Source: Pseudomonadota bacterium
GTDB taxonomy: Bacteria > Pseudomonadota > Alphaproteobacteria > Sphingomonadales > Govanellaceae
Assembly: GCA_003577275.1 (NCBI GenBank)
Contig: QEVO01000005.1
Span: forward strand, 124,001 to 188,000
Reading direction: 5' to 3'
DNA: 64,000 bases
Position numbers and translations under genes: made by a program. Shown in pieces: positions 45,323-53,705 of this stretch; the first letter of the stretch is position 1; each line of letters begins with the position of its first letter. A model generated the notes under the pieces. The model did no database searches and had not been told where the DNA came from. It saw nothing but the letters and a program-made list of their open reading frames with translations.

Positions 45323-45747
45323 GGCTGCACCATCGCGAACAGATCGGCGTCGCCGCCATCATCAAAAAATGACCGCAGCCGCCCTTCGTAAGCAAAGCCG
45401 AGGAGCGCCGCCCACCGCGCCGCCGCCGGAAAGTCGGCCCGCGCCGTCATTTCCACGCGGCGGAACGGCTGTTTGGCAAGACCGGCGCGCGCCGCCCGCG
45501 TCACTGCCGTCATGTGGCGGCCGGCAAGCACGGACAGATAGGACCATGCCAGCGCGCGGCCGCCGCCGAGGTCGACAAGACCTGTGATGATCAACAGCGT
45601 GCCGCCGACGAGGCCGCTCCAAGCCGGACCATACGCCCGCAAATTTTCGCCGTATTCGCGCCGCGCCGCCGCCAGCTCGGCGGCCTGCGCCGGCTGCACC
45701 ACGAAGGCGTCCAGATCGGCGGGATGAAAAGGCCGCACCTCCATCAT
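45319..45747 (-). CDS. T7 Gp13-like / GNAT-fold virion protein
   Basis: A 142-residue protein, MEVRPFHPADLDAFVVQPAQAAEL at the start, followed by SGLVGGTLLIITGLVDLGGGRALAWSYLS, which resembles the GNAT-like fold of T7 gp13-type proteins, needed for assembly of the internal core. Whether it keeps acetyltransferase activity is unclear; the acetyl-CoA pyrophosphate loop is not obvious. Position directly after tail tubular B supports the call. Confidence 0.65.
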   Translation of the reverse strand: MMEVRPFHPADLDAFVVQPAQAAELAAARREYGENLRAYGPAWSGLVGGTLLIITGLVDLGGGRALAWSYLSVLAGRHMTAVTRAARAGLAKQPFRRVEMTARADFPAAARWAALLGFAYEGRLRSFFDDGGDADLFAMVQP

Positions 45748-47972
45748 CGCGCCTCATAAGTCACGAAGTGCGGCATGGCCGCCGCGATGATCATCGGCAG
45801 CGGCTGAAAGCTTTCGAGCCATATGAAGCCGTCGGTTTCATAGCCGCCCGGCCAGCCGACTTCCAAATCGCCGGTAAACAGCGCCGGCGGCGCGTCCATG
45901 GCATCGGCCGACGAGCGAAAATAAAGGGTATCCAGCACGTCGGCCGTCGGCCCGGCGCGCACGCCCAAGGTATCGATGAGGCGCAGCACTATTTTATGCA
46001 GGCGCTTGATTTTGCCTTGCGCTGGGCCGGTCTCGCCGCCATCCTCCAGCCGCATCGGCGCCACGTGGGCGCTGTAAAACAGCCCAACGTGCACCTTTGA
46101 CGCGCTGCGCGCCAGCGTGATCGATCCGCCGGCCACCACGCGATCGGGATGCGGCGCGCCATCGGCCAAAATCGACACCGTTTCGCCGTTGAGGTAGTCA
46201 AGACCGGAAATCACCGTCGCCGGCGAACCGTCATAGGTGGCGCCGGCGTCGACAAAAAACGCTTCTGCCGCAGCCGAGCCAATCACCCACAACGGCGTCA
46301 GATATTCGATATGCCGCGCGGGCGCGCCGTTGATCGTGCGCGCCACCAGCAGCCATGGCTGGTCGATCACGCCATCAGGATCGGGGATGACCGCCACGCT
46401 TTTGACTTGCGCCGGCACGGTGCGCTCCGCGTCCGCATAGCCGGCCAGCTGATGCGGCGACCAGGCGCGCACGTCCTCCTCCGCGCGGTAGGTCATAGAC
46501 AAAAGCGCGCCATCGCCGCGCACCGCCCAAATCAGGCTGTCGGGGTTTTGCTGGTAGGCGGCCTCGATCATGCCGCCGGCGGTGAGATGCTCCGCCAGCA
46601 GCGTGACGTCCTGGGCCACGTAGCGGTCTTCTTGATAGTCATAGCGGCTTTCAAGGAGCATGCGCCCGGCGCGCTGAATAAACAGCACCCGCGATCCGGC
46701 CTGCACCGGCCGGGTCTTTTTTGAACCGTAGGCGGATTGCAAGGCGGCGCGAATATTCAGCGGCGACAACCCCTCCGATTGCGACGCCGGCCCTACGATC
46801 ACTTCGCCGCCCGAGGTGCCGACCAGAAGAACGCGGTCGGCGGCGAGCCACTGAATGATATCATTGCGCGAGCCGGAGAGCGGCCAGGTGATGGCCATGT
46901 CGGCGGTCACCAGGCCGCCGTCATCGCGTGCCGCGAAGTTGTCGTAATCGCCGATCACCGACCCATAAAGCGTGGTGTCCTTGGCATACCATACCCGCTC
47001 CTGATAAATGGCGACGCAACTGGGCCAGCCTTCGACAGCGGAAAACGCGGCGTGCGCCCATTTAGGCGTGGGATTGCCGGCCCCCACCACGTTGTCCGGC
47101 AGCCGCTGCACCACGTCCGCCGTCACCACCGTGCCGGAGGTATAGCCGACGATCTTGACCCAGCCGAAGCCGGCGTGCAGGAATTTCCAGGTCACGCCAT
47201 CGTCGCCGTCCGACCATTCGCCGCTGGTGTGGGTGGGCTGGACGGTGCCGGTTTTGGCGCCAGCGCCGATGGCGGTCGCCTCATAAACCTTGCCGTCGGA
47301 GCGGCGCTTGTTGCCCACCGCGATGGTTTTATCCGGCTCCCAGGCGGCAATGCCCTTGAAGTCTTTTTGTTGTAAATAAAACAGCGCGCCCACATGGCCG
47401 GGCTGAAATATCGCGCTCGATGCCGTCAGCGTGATGCCGCTGCCCGACGCAGCGCTGGCGTAAACGGTCAGGGCGTCGTCCTTGTTCAAGGGCTTAAAGG
47501 GGCCACCCTTCAAGTCGATGGCGGCCAGGGCAAAGGTGGTGGCGGACGTGCGCGACAGCTTGCGCGGCTGATAGCCGCCGTGGGTTAAATATAAAACGTC
47601 CAGGCTTTGCCAGTAATCCACTGCCGCCAGGTCGGCTTCCACATAAGGATGGCTGACTTCATATGCGATATCGGGCGCGGTTTCGATCCGGCCATTGTTG
47701 GTGAAGAAGCGGAAATACTGATCACCCATCTCGATGACATAGCCTTGCGTCGCGTTATAAACGAACGGCAGCAGACGGGCGTCCTTGTCGCCGTGCTTGG
47801 CGGCCGCCACATAGCGCGAGCCGGAGCGCTTGAAGGCCGCCCCCTGGATCACCGGCGTGGTATTCAACATCGACCGGCAGCCGTTGCGGTATTTCTCATA
47901 ATCGATGCGGCCCGAGAGCCGGGCCGACAGCACGCCGGCGTTGAACGCGGATATGATCGGGCTTGCTCTCAT
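45744..47972 (-). CDS. Tail tubular protein B (nozzle)
   Basis: A 742-residue structural protein; start ATG at 47972 overlaps the tail tubular A stop (ATGA). The N-terminal FNAGVLSARLSGRIDYEKYRNGCRSMLNTTPVIQGAAFKRSGSRYVA is the hallmark of gp12-like nozzle proteins, as is VAIYQERVWYAKDTTLYGSVIGDYDNF in the middle. It closes the short tail tube. Confidence 0.85.
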   Translation of the reverse strand: MRASPIISAFNAGVLSARLSGRIDYEKYRNGCRSMLNTTPVIQGAAFKRSGSRYVAAAKHGDKDARLLPFVYNATQGYVIEMGDQYFRFFTNNGRIETAPDIAYEVSHPYVEADLAAVDYWQSLDVLYLTHGGYQPRKLSRTSATTFALAAIDLKGGPFKPLNKDDALTVYASAASGSGITLTASSAIFQPGHVGALFYLQQKDFKGIAAWEPDKTIAVGNKRRSDGKVYEATAIGAGAKTGTVQPTHTSGEWSDGDDGVTWKFLHAGFGWVKIVGYTSGTVVTADVVQRLPDNVVGAGNPTPKWAHAAFSAVEGWPSCVAIYQERVWYAKDTTLYGSVIGDYDNFAARDDGGLVTADMAITWPLSGSRNDIIQWLAADRVLLVGTSGGEVIVGPASQSEGLSPLNIRAALQSAYGSKKTRPVQAGSRVLFIQRAGRMLLESRYDYQEDRYVAQDVTLLAEHLTAGGMIEAAYQQNPDSLIWAVRGDGALLSMTYRAEEDVRAWSPHQLAGYADAERTVPAQVKSVAVIPDPDGVIDQPWLLVARTINGAPARHIEYLTPLWVIGSAAAEAFFVDAGATYDGSPATVISGLDYLNGETVSILADGAPHPDRVVAGGSITLARSASKVHVGLFYSAHVAPMRLEDGGETGPAQGKIKRLHKIVLRLIDTLGVRAGPTADVLDTLYFRSSADAMDAPPALFTGDLEVGWPGGYETDGFIWLESFQPLPMIIAAAMPHFVTYEAR

Positions 47973-48541
47973 AGCCGGGCGTTCAACCAAGCGTCATCGG
48001 CTTCATCGATGCGGCGCGGCGGGTTTTCCTGGCCGTTGACATTGCTCGCTGTCCGCCGCCACGCCTCATATTCGCTCAACAGGCCGTCCTTTAAGGCGCG
48101 CGATTGGGTGATTTCATAGGCGACTTCCGCCGCCAGGCGGGTCGAGAAGACCGCCACAAAACCGGCGTCGTATTGATTGGGATCGGTGATCCGGGCGATA
48201 TAATCGATGTAAAGCGGCCCCGCGGCGTCGGTTTCGATGGTGCGGCCGCGTACCTCGTAATCATCGGCGCGCAGGTCTTTGACTTCGATGAGGCGCAGGC
48301 AGTCGGCCGGCAGGTCAAAGGCATAGGCAAAGCCCCACGCCGGCGTCTCGATTGCAGCCGCCAGCGCCGCCCGGCGCTTGGCGAAATTCCAGGGATGATC
48401 GCGTAAGCAGATATCCCGCACGGTTTCATAGGCCGCATTCAAGGCCCTGGCCGCGCGGGAATTTTCTGTGATGTCAATGATTTTCTGGCTTTCGCCGCAC
48501 TTGCCGAGCGCCAGATTGCAAATCGAGGTGACCGATGCCAT
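47969..48541 (-). CDS. Tail tubular protein A (head-tail adaptor)
   Basis: A 190-residue protein starting MASVTSICNLALGKCGESQKI, the standard opening of gp11-type tail tubular A, followed by NAAYETVRDICLRDHPWNFAKRRAALA and LPADCLRLIEV. It forms the ring between portal and nozzle. The next Met upstream would run into the preceding gene. Confidence 0.85.
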   Translation of the reverse strand: MASVTSICNLALGKCGESQKIIDITENSRAARALNAAYETVRDICLRDHPWNFAKRRAALAAAIETPAWGFAYAFDLPADCLRLIEVKDLRADDYEVRGRTIETDAAGPLYIDYIARITDPNQYDAGFVAVFSTRLAAEVAYEITQSRALKDGLLSEYEAWRRTASNVNGQENPPRRIDEADDAWLNARL

Positions 48542-48554
48542 GGGGTCGCCTCGG

Positions 48555-48779
48555 TTACGCCGGCGGCCAATTGCCGCCAATAATCTTGTTGCGAATGCGG
48601 TCCAGCCCGGCCAGCACTTCAGCCCGTGTGACGCCCCGGGCGCCAGCGCCCTCGACCACTTGCGTGGTCGCCAGGTCCACCGTCAGCTCGATGGTGTCGG
48701 AATTGGTGGCCGCGCCCACTTCTTCCACCACGTCGCCGTCACTATCCCCGACCGAGGTTTTATAGCGGCGTGTTGCCAT
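48555..48779 (-). CDS. Small phage protein of unknown function
   Basis: A 74-residue acidic protein (TSVGDSDGDVVEEVGAATNSDTIELTVDLATTQ) ending GLDRIRNKIIGGNWPP. Good ribosome site (AGGAGA) before its ATG. Located between a capsid-area protein and tail tubular A; possibly a small head or neck component. Confidence 0.6.
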   Translation of the reverse strand: MATRRYKTSVGDSDGDVVEEVGAATNSDTIELTVDLATTQVVEGAGARGVTRAEVLAGLDRIRNKIIGGNWPPA

Positions 48780-48847
48780 GGTTCATCTCCTGTTGAAAAA
48801 AGCTGGCGGGCGGCTGCCGTCGCCGCCCGCTGGCGGTGCGGATGCGG

Positions 48848-49351
48848 TTAGACGACCCACATTGCCTTTAGCTGCACCGTTGCAGCGGCGTCGGCGGCCG
48901 CCGTCAGCGTCAGCGCAATGTCGTAATCAATCATCGGGTCGGCGCTCAAGCCGAGGCCTTCCCAAATGGTTTTTTCAATATCCTCCAGCCCATAGACCGC
49001 GCTTTCATGGAGCACGTCGACGCCATTGAGCGCGCCATCCTTCAGGCTGACGGCGGAGCCGAAGAAATCGGCGTCCACCACCGCCCCGCCATCCGCCGTG
49101 GTGCGGTAAAGGCCGATATCGGCGATGGTGGTGGTGCCGATGTCGTCGCTAAACAGCAACAAATCGTGCATGCGGGCATTCGACGGCACCTGGATCATGC
49201 GGTAAACCGAGGCGATATCATCGCCGCTGACGGTTTCCAGGGTGCCGACGGCGACGATCGGCCGCGCGCCGGTCAAGCGCGCGTTATTAATCACCGGCGG
49301 CGTCGCGTCGCGATTGGTGATCGCGCCGGATTTGCGGGATGCAACAGCCAT
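48848..49351 (-). CDS. Putative head decoration/structural protein
   Basis: A 167-residue beta-rich protein without charged coiled-coils: VSGDDIASVYRMIQVPSNARMHDLLLFSDDIGTTTIADIGLYRTTADGG. Similar proteins follow the capsid gene in podoviruses of the BPP-1 type. It lies 33 bp after the capsid stop. Confidence 0.6.
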   Translation of the reverse strand: MAVASRKSGAITNRDATPPVINNARLTGARPIVAVGTLETVSGDDIASVYRMIQVPSNARMHDLLLFSDDIGTTTIADIGLYRTTADGGAVVDADFFGSAVSLKDGALNGVDVLHESAVYGLEDIEKTIWEGLGLSADPMIDYDIALTLTAAADAAATVQLKAMWVV

Positions 49352-49384
49352 ATCAATTCTCCTTCAAGGGTGTTCAATCGCCGG

Positions 49385-50278
49385 CTATTCGCGGCACCAG
49401 ATTTTAAAGACCTTGGTTTCGTCGGTGCGCGTCGCCCCGCCGATCATTTGCTGATAAATCTGCCAGGGGTGCAGTTTCAGATCCTTGCGCTGGGAAACGT
49501 CCGGCTCCGGATCATCCCACTTGCCCAGGTGCATGCCGCCCTTGGTGTAAACCGGGACGGCGCGGGACGTGCCGGCGGCGTCATCGGTGCCGGTCTGCAG
49601 GCCCTCGCAGATCTTGAAATTAATCCCCAGGAAGCGGGTGACCAGGCCATCCACCAGCACCGGCTTGTCGTTAAAGTCCAGCGACGTTACTTGGGCTTCC
49701 GCCAAGAGGTTGTCGTGCTGAATGCTGTTGATGACGCAATAAAGCTGCTCGAATTGCGGGTTGTAATGATTGGCGATGGCCAGCTGCTTGGCCTTGCGTA
49801 GCTTGGCCACGGTCAGCCCGGTGGCCGCCGCCGCGCCATGGGCGACGCCAACCACATTGCCGGCGGTAAAAGCTGTCGTCGCCGTGCCTTCCGCCCCGGT
49901 GTAGGCGGCGGAAAAAAAGGCATTTATGATAAGATCGTCCCACTTGCGCGCCTTGGCCAGCGCCGCGGTTTGCACCAGCGCGCTGTCGGGGTCTTTCATC
50001 ATTTTCAATTTATCGAACTTATCCACCAACTGGGCGCAATCCCAGGCCGTGGGCACCACCCAGCGCCGCGCCGTGGGCGCTGCCTGGGGGGTAATGGCGG
50101 CGAAGCGGTCGGTCACCTGCTTCATTTCCAGGGAGCCGACCTGATCCACCGGCGAGGCTTTATCGCCGTTGTGCGCGCCGACGGTGACGGTGTCTTGCAG
50201 CACCGACATGCGCTGCGCCAGCAATTCGATGTTGCTGGCGTATTGCTTGGCGTAAAGGGTAACGAGATTTTCGGACAT
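49385..50278 (-). CDS. Major capsid protein
   Basis: A 297-residue protein with MSENLVTLYAKQYASNIELLAQRMSVLQDTV, KQVTDRFAAITPQAAPTARRWVVPTAWDCAQLVDKFDKLKMMKDP and HPWQIYQQMIGGATRTDETKVFKIWC, the pattern of the BPP-1/P22-like short capsid family. It is preceded by an unusual leader with a hairpin that covers the ribosome site (50284-50321) and by a terminator-like stem (50478-50507). Confidence 0.82.
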   Translation of the reverse strand: MSENLVTLYAKQYASNIELLAQRMSVLQDTVTVGAHNGDKASPVDQVGSLEMKQVTDRFAAITPQAAPTARRWVVPTAWDCAQLVDKFDKLKMMKDPDSALVQTAALAKARKWDDLIINAFFSAAYTGAEGTATTAFTAGNVVGVAHGAAAATGLTVAKLRKAKQLAIANHYNPQFEQLYCVINSIQHDNLLAEAQVTSLDFNDKPVLVDGLVTRFLGINFKICEGLQTGTDDAAGTSRAVPVYTKGGMHLGKWDDPEPDVSQRKDLKLHPWQIYQQMIGGATRTDETKVFKIWCRE

Positions 50279-50283
50279 TGGTG

Positions 50284-50321
50284 CAATCCCTTGATTGGTT
50301 GAAAACCGATCGAAGGGATTG
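50284..50321 (-). promoter_or_regulatory. Hairpin enclosing the capsid ribosome-binding site
   Basis: caatccctt (50284-50292) and aagggattg (50313-50321) form a perfect 9-bp stem around 20 nt. On the transcript the 3' arm contains AAGGGA, the likely Shine-Dalgarno element, 8-9 nt before the capsid ATG. Confidence 0.6.
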
Positions 50322-50477
50322 TCGGGAGAAGCCCGGTCCGCGTTCTGACATTTTACGCCTGCGTCGGCGGCGGCGCTTTACCGCGAAGCATCGGGTCAGC
50401 GGGAGGCTGATTGTCCGAAAAAAATGGGCGTCGCCATCATCCCGCAGACCGGGCGGAAAAGCAAGTCAAAAAACCCG

Positions 50478-50507
50478 GCCGAAGCCGTTACGTGCAACGG
50501 CTTCGGC
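50478..50507 (-). terminator. Terminator-like hairpin between scaffold and capsid genes
   Basis: Perfect 12-bp stem gccgaagccgtt / aacggcttcggc with a 6-nt loop; on the minus strand it is followed by CGGGTTTTTTGA, so all parts of an intrinsic terminator are present. It lies 6 bp after the scaffold stop and 200 bp before the capsid start. Confidence 0.75.
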
Positions 50508-50512
50508 AATGA

Positions 50513-51361
50513 TTACCCCGGCTGACCCACCGCCCAAGCGTGCAATTGGTCCCACTTTTTCTTGGCCTCGGCATCTTTGTTCAAGAGCTTGTCGCCAAAG
50601 CCCTTGTCTTTTTGCAACACTGCGATCTCCGCCTGGGCCTGCGCCGGCGTCATCGCGCCGACGGCCGGCTGGCCATCGGGCACAAACCCCGCTTCGCCGA
50701 GCGCCGCGCCGAGTTTGTGCAAAAATTTCATCGAGGCGGCAAATCCCATGCTATCGCGAAAAGCTTTAAAATGATCCGGCCCCATGCCGAAGCGCTGAAT
50801 GGCGCGGTTGGCGATGGCGTCGTTGGCGTCATAGGCCGCCCCCCATTCCGCTTTCAGGGCCGCTTCTTCCTGCGCCAGACGCGCTTGGCGGGCGTCATCC
50901 TCCGCCTTCTGGATTTCCGCCGCGCGGGCATTGGCGAAGTCCATCAGGTTCTTGGCTTGAGCATTATTTAGACCGTTCTGGAACGCTACCTCACAATAGG
51001 CGGATAAGAACTTCTGATCCGCCTCCTCCACCGCCGGCAGCTCATACTTATCCGCCGCCTCCGGGCGGCCCAGCGCCCGGTAAACGCGGTCCCAGCCGGC
51101 GGCGTCATCGGCATCCTTGGGCAGGATCACCTTGTCTTGGCCGATCGCCTTCCGCACCTCGACGTAGGATTGCGCCAGCGCCGGCACGTCCTTGAAAAGC
51201 TTCAGGGTCGGCTCCCCCTGCAAGGCGTCCGGCAAGGTCGCCAGCCAGTCTGGCGCGGTGGCCTCCCCGCCTTGGCCAGCGCTGGCGCCGGTGGCGGCGG
51301 CGGGGGCGGTAGTGGTAGTAGCCGCAGGGGCCGCCGCGTCGGCGGCTTCAGTCGTCGTCAT
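50513..51361 (-). CDS. Head scaffolding protein
   Basis: A 282-residue acidic protein. Residues 1-35 are Ala/Thr low complexity. The middle (LPDALQGEPTLKLFKDVPALAQSYVEVRKAIGQDKVILPKDADDAAGWDRVYRALGRPEAADKYELP) is the phage scaffold signature, followed by coiled-coil and a C-terminal basic helix (KGFGDKLLNKDAEAKKKWDQLHAW). It guides procapsid assembly and lies just before the capsid gene. Confidence 0.85.
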   Translation of the reverse strand: MTTTEAADAAAPAATTTTAPAAATGASAGQGGEATAPDWLATLPDALQGEPTLKLFKDVPALAQSYVEVRKAIGQDKVILPKDADDAAGWDRVYRALGRPEAADKYELPAVEEADQKFLSAYCEVAFQNGLNNAQAKNLMDFANARAAEIQKAEDDARQARLAQEEAALKAEWGAAYDANDAIANRAIQRFGMGPDHFKAFRDSMGFAASMKFLHKLGAALGEAGFVPDGQPAVGAMTPAQAQAEIAVLQKDKGFGDKLLNKDAEAKKKWDQLHAWAVGQPG

Positions 51362-51647
51362 GATAATCCTCCGTTAAATCGATGATGTCTTTCTCGGTCA
51401 GGTGCAGATAGGCGGTGATCTGGTTAAAAACGTCACGCCGGCCCTCGTTGAAGGCGGTGCTATAAGGATCGCCGGCCACGTGGCTCGGCTTTGATACGCA
51501 GCACAGCGACCGCAAGTGCGCCAACGCATCGTGGCCGGCTGAAGTCAGGTTGCCGCGGTCGTCGAGCAGCAATTGCCGCCAGGCGCGGGCCCGGCGCAGA
51601 TGCCGCGTCCGCCGCACCAGATGAATGATATGACGGGCGTCAGGCAA
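51348..51647 (-). CDS. Bbp19-like phage protein
   Basis: A 99-residue protein with LTSAGHDALAHLRSLCC, DPYSTAFNEGRRDVFNQITAYLHLTEKDI, which matches the small Bbp19-type family lying between portal and scaffold in BPP-1-like phages. Function not established. It overlaps scaffold by 14 bp and portal by 8 bp. Confidence 0.65.
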   Translation of the reverse strand: MPDARHIIHLVRRTRHLRRARAWRQLLLDDRGNLTSAGHDALAHLRSLCCVSKPSHVAGDPYSTAFNEGRRDVFNQITAYLHLTEKDIIDLTEDYHDDD

Positions 51648-53280
51648 GGGCGGCCCCTGCGGCGGCGCCGGCGGCCGCCATATCCTTCGCCGTCTTGGCC
51701 ACCACCGGCGCGGCGGCCAGAATGCCCTGCAGCTCGCTCGCGTCTTGCTCCTCCTGTTCCTTGGCCCGGCGCTTGTCCTCGCTCAACAGCAAACGCTGCG
51801 GCACGCCATTGACGTCCACCAGCATGTCGATCACCGCGTCGGCGTCGAATTTTTCCGCCAGCACCTTGCTGAACTCCGGGCTCAACTGGGCGAGCGGCGT
51901 CAAGCCCTCGATGGTGCGAAAAAAACCGGCCGCCTCTTCGGCGCGCTGGGCGCGGTTTAGGGGGCTGTCGTACTCGATGGCATAGTCGCCGCGCGCCTCG
52001 ACAAGTTCCGGCGGCATCTCCGGCAGCACGCCGTTGGCCGCCAGAAGATCAAGCTCGCGCTCAATGATCGGCCCTAGTAGTTCCGCCTGCTGCCGCCCCA
52101 TGGTCGGCGCCAAGAGCCAGCCCTTTTCCTTGGCCCGTTCCAACACTTCTGTCGCGGTCATTTCCGGCGTCTGCACCAGGATCTGAAACAGCGACACCAG
52201 GAAGGTGTCGTTGATGGTCCGCTGTTCGGCCTCCAGCATCTGCAAGCCGTAATCGAGCCGGGCGTTGGTCTGCAACGGCTGGATCATTTGCCGGCCCTGA
52301 CTGTCGACGCCGCCGACATTAAGACCATTCGGCACCAGCCGCAACCGGCTGATGACATTATCGTCATGGATCAGCATCGGCGGATCGACCTGCTTATGGG
52401 CGGCCCGCAGCATGGTCTTTTTCATCTCGTTGATCATCTTGATCGCCGCCAGCGCCTCCATGGCGGGCGACCTGCCATATATTTCACGAGGGGAAGTGCG
52501 GTAGCGCGACACCGGCATCGGCATGGTGCGGTAACCGCCGCCGTGCACTAATGACCGGCTATCGCAGACGATGACATAACTGGCGTATTCCATGCCCTTA
52601 AAATCGGCGCGAGCGGGATGGCGCTCTTCGTTGGGGCGGACACAATGAATAAAATCGAATTTGCGTTCCGGCTCGGCCGCATAAACCTGCTGCATATCAG
52701 CCGGCAACTGATCCAATCCCCACCGCTTCACCGCCTGGCGGACAGAGTAGCGAAATTTACGATGCACTTTATCCACCCGGCCGCGATGGTCTTCGGAGAT
52801 GAATATTTCCGACAAGTGCAGCGATTTGTAATAAATCCCCTTGCCGGGCATGTCGTCCAGAAACATCGCCGAGGTGCCGAGCGCGCCGAGCGAGGCGAAC
52901 GTCTCATTGATCTGATTGGGGAAGTTTGAATGCGGTGCGTAGCGGGAACGGAATAAGATTTCCGTCGCCTCCTCGAAATAGGCAATGACCGCCGGGATTT
53001 TGTTCAGCGCCGGATCGGTGGCGCGTAGCCGGTGCCACTTCTGGGTGCGCGGCACCAGCATGCCTTCCATGGCCGCCGTGAACCGATCCAGCGCCAGGGG
53101 CGCGGTGCTGTCGAACATCTTTTCCGTGCGCTTGCCGCCGGGCGAGCGCGCGCCGAAGAACTCATCTTGGCGCGGCAAGACGAACTGCGCGCATTCCTGC
53201 CAATGCGCCTCCCACGGCGCCCGGATGGCCGCCAGTTGACTTTGTTCGCGCATAACGTCATCGGCAATGCTATCCGCCAT
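51640..53280 (-). CDS. Portal protein (head-to-tail connector)
   Basis: A 546-residue protein of the T7 gp8-type connector family. I chose the ATG at 53280, 8 nt after GGGGAGG; a GTG at 53289 is too close to that site. Motifs: WQECAQFVLPRQDEFFG, KRTEKMFDSTAPLALDRFTAAMEGML, FPNQINETFASLGALGTSAMFLDD, ISEDHRGRVDKVHRKFRYSVRQAV, and TEVLERAKEKGWLLAPTMGRQQAELLGPIIERELDLL near 400. It forms the DNA gate and packaging motor dock. Confidence 0.88.
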   Translation of the reverse strand: MADSIADDVMREQSQLAAIRAPWEAHWQECAQFVLPRQDEFFGARSPGGKRTEKMFDSTAPLALDRFTAAMEGMLVPRTQKWHRLRATDPALNKIPAVIAYFEEATEILFRSRYAPHSNFPNQINETFASLGALGTSAMFLDDMPGKGIYYKSLHLSEIFISEDHRGRVDKVHRKFRYSVRQAVKRWGLDQLPADMQQVYAAEPERKFDFIHCVRPNEERHPARADFKGMEYASYVIVCDSRSLVHGGGYRTMPMPVSRYRTSPREIYGRSPAMEALAAIKMINEMKKTMLRAAHKQVDPPMLIHDDNVISRLRLVPNGLNVGGVDSQGRQMIQPLQTNARLDYGLQMLEAEQRTINDTFLVSLFQILVQTPEMTATEVLERAKEKGWLLAPTMGRQQAELLGPIIERELDLLAANGVLPEMPPELVEARGDYAIEYDSPLNRAQRAEEAAGFFRTIEGLTPLAQLSPEFSKVLAEKFDADAVIDMLVDVNGVPQRLLLSEDKRRAKEQEEQDASELQGILAAAPVVAKTAKDMAAAGAAAGAALA

Positions 53281-53285
53281 GATGC

Positions 53286-53705
53286 TCACCTCCCCGATAG
53301 CGCGCCCAGGCGCGCAAAATTAATCAAACCGCCCAATAGTCCGCCTGCGCGCCGACCAGCTGTAACGATCACCGCCAGCACCTGGATCAATTGGCCAGCG
53401 TAGACGACAGCACCGGCGCTGACCGCCACCACCGTTCCCGTCACCACCCCGATCGCTTGCCCGGCGTAAGTGATCGCGCCCGCGCTGACCGGCAGCACGG
53501 TAGCCGCCGAAACCGTGATTGACTGCCCGCCATAAGTGATGGTCCCCGCCGTCACCGTCACCGTGGTGCCTCCCCCCGCCGGCTGCTCATTGATGTAGCC
53601 ATTGACCGACGGCTGCCACTCTAGGCCGCCGTCCTCATTGACATAGCCGCCCCGCCACAAGGCTGCGGCGATCGATAACGCCGGCGGCTGCCACTGAATG
53701 GTCAT
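53286..53705 (-). CDS. Small virion-associated protein with three tandem beta repeats
   Basis: A 139-residue protein; ATG at 53705 shares one base with the upstream stop (TGATG). Residues 49-113 hold three units of about 22 residues: VTAGTITYGGQSITV, VSAGAITYAGQAIGV and VSAGAVVYAGQLIQV are the cores. The N-terminal part has Trp-rich IQWQPPALSIAAALWRGG. Likely a small capsid-surface or tail-associated protein; not recognised. Confidence 0.55.
   Translation of the reverse strand: MTIQWQPPALSIAAALWRGGYVNEDGGLEWQPSVNGYINEQPAGGGTTVTVTAGTITYGGQSITVSAATVLPVSAGAITYAGQAIGVVTGTVVAVSAGAVVYAGQLIQVLAVIVTAGRRAGGLLGGLINFARLGALSGR

Noticed and set aside
43913..45391. 492-codon plus-strand frame
   Set aside because: Antisense shadow of the internal virion genes on the minus strand; the minus frames have family-typical sequence, and all neighbours are tightly packed on that strand.
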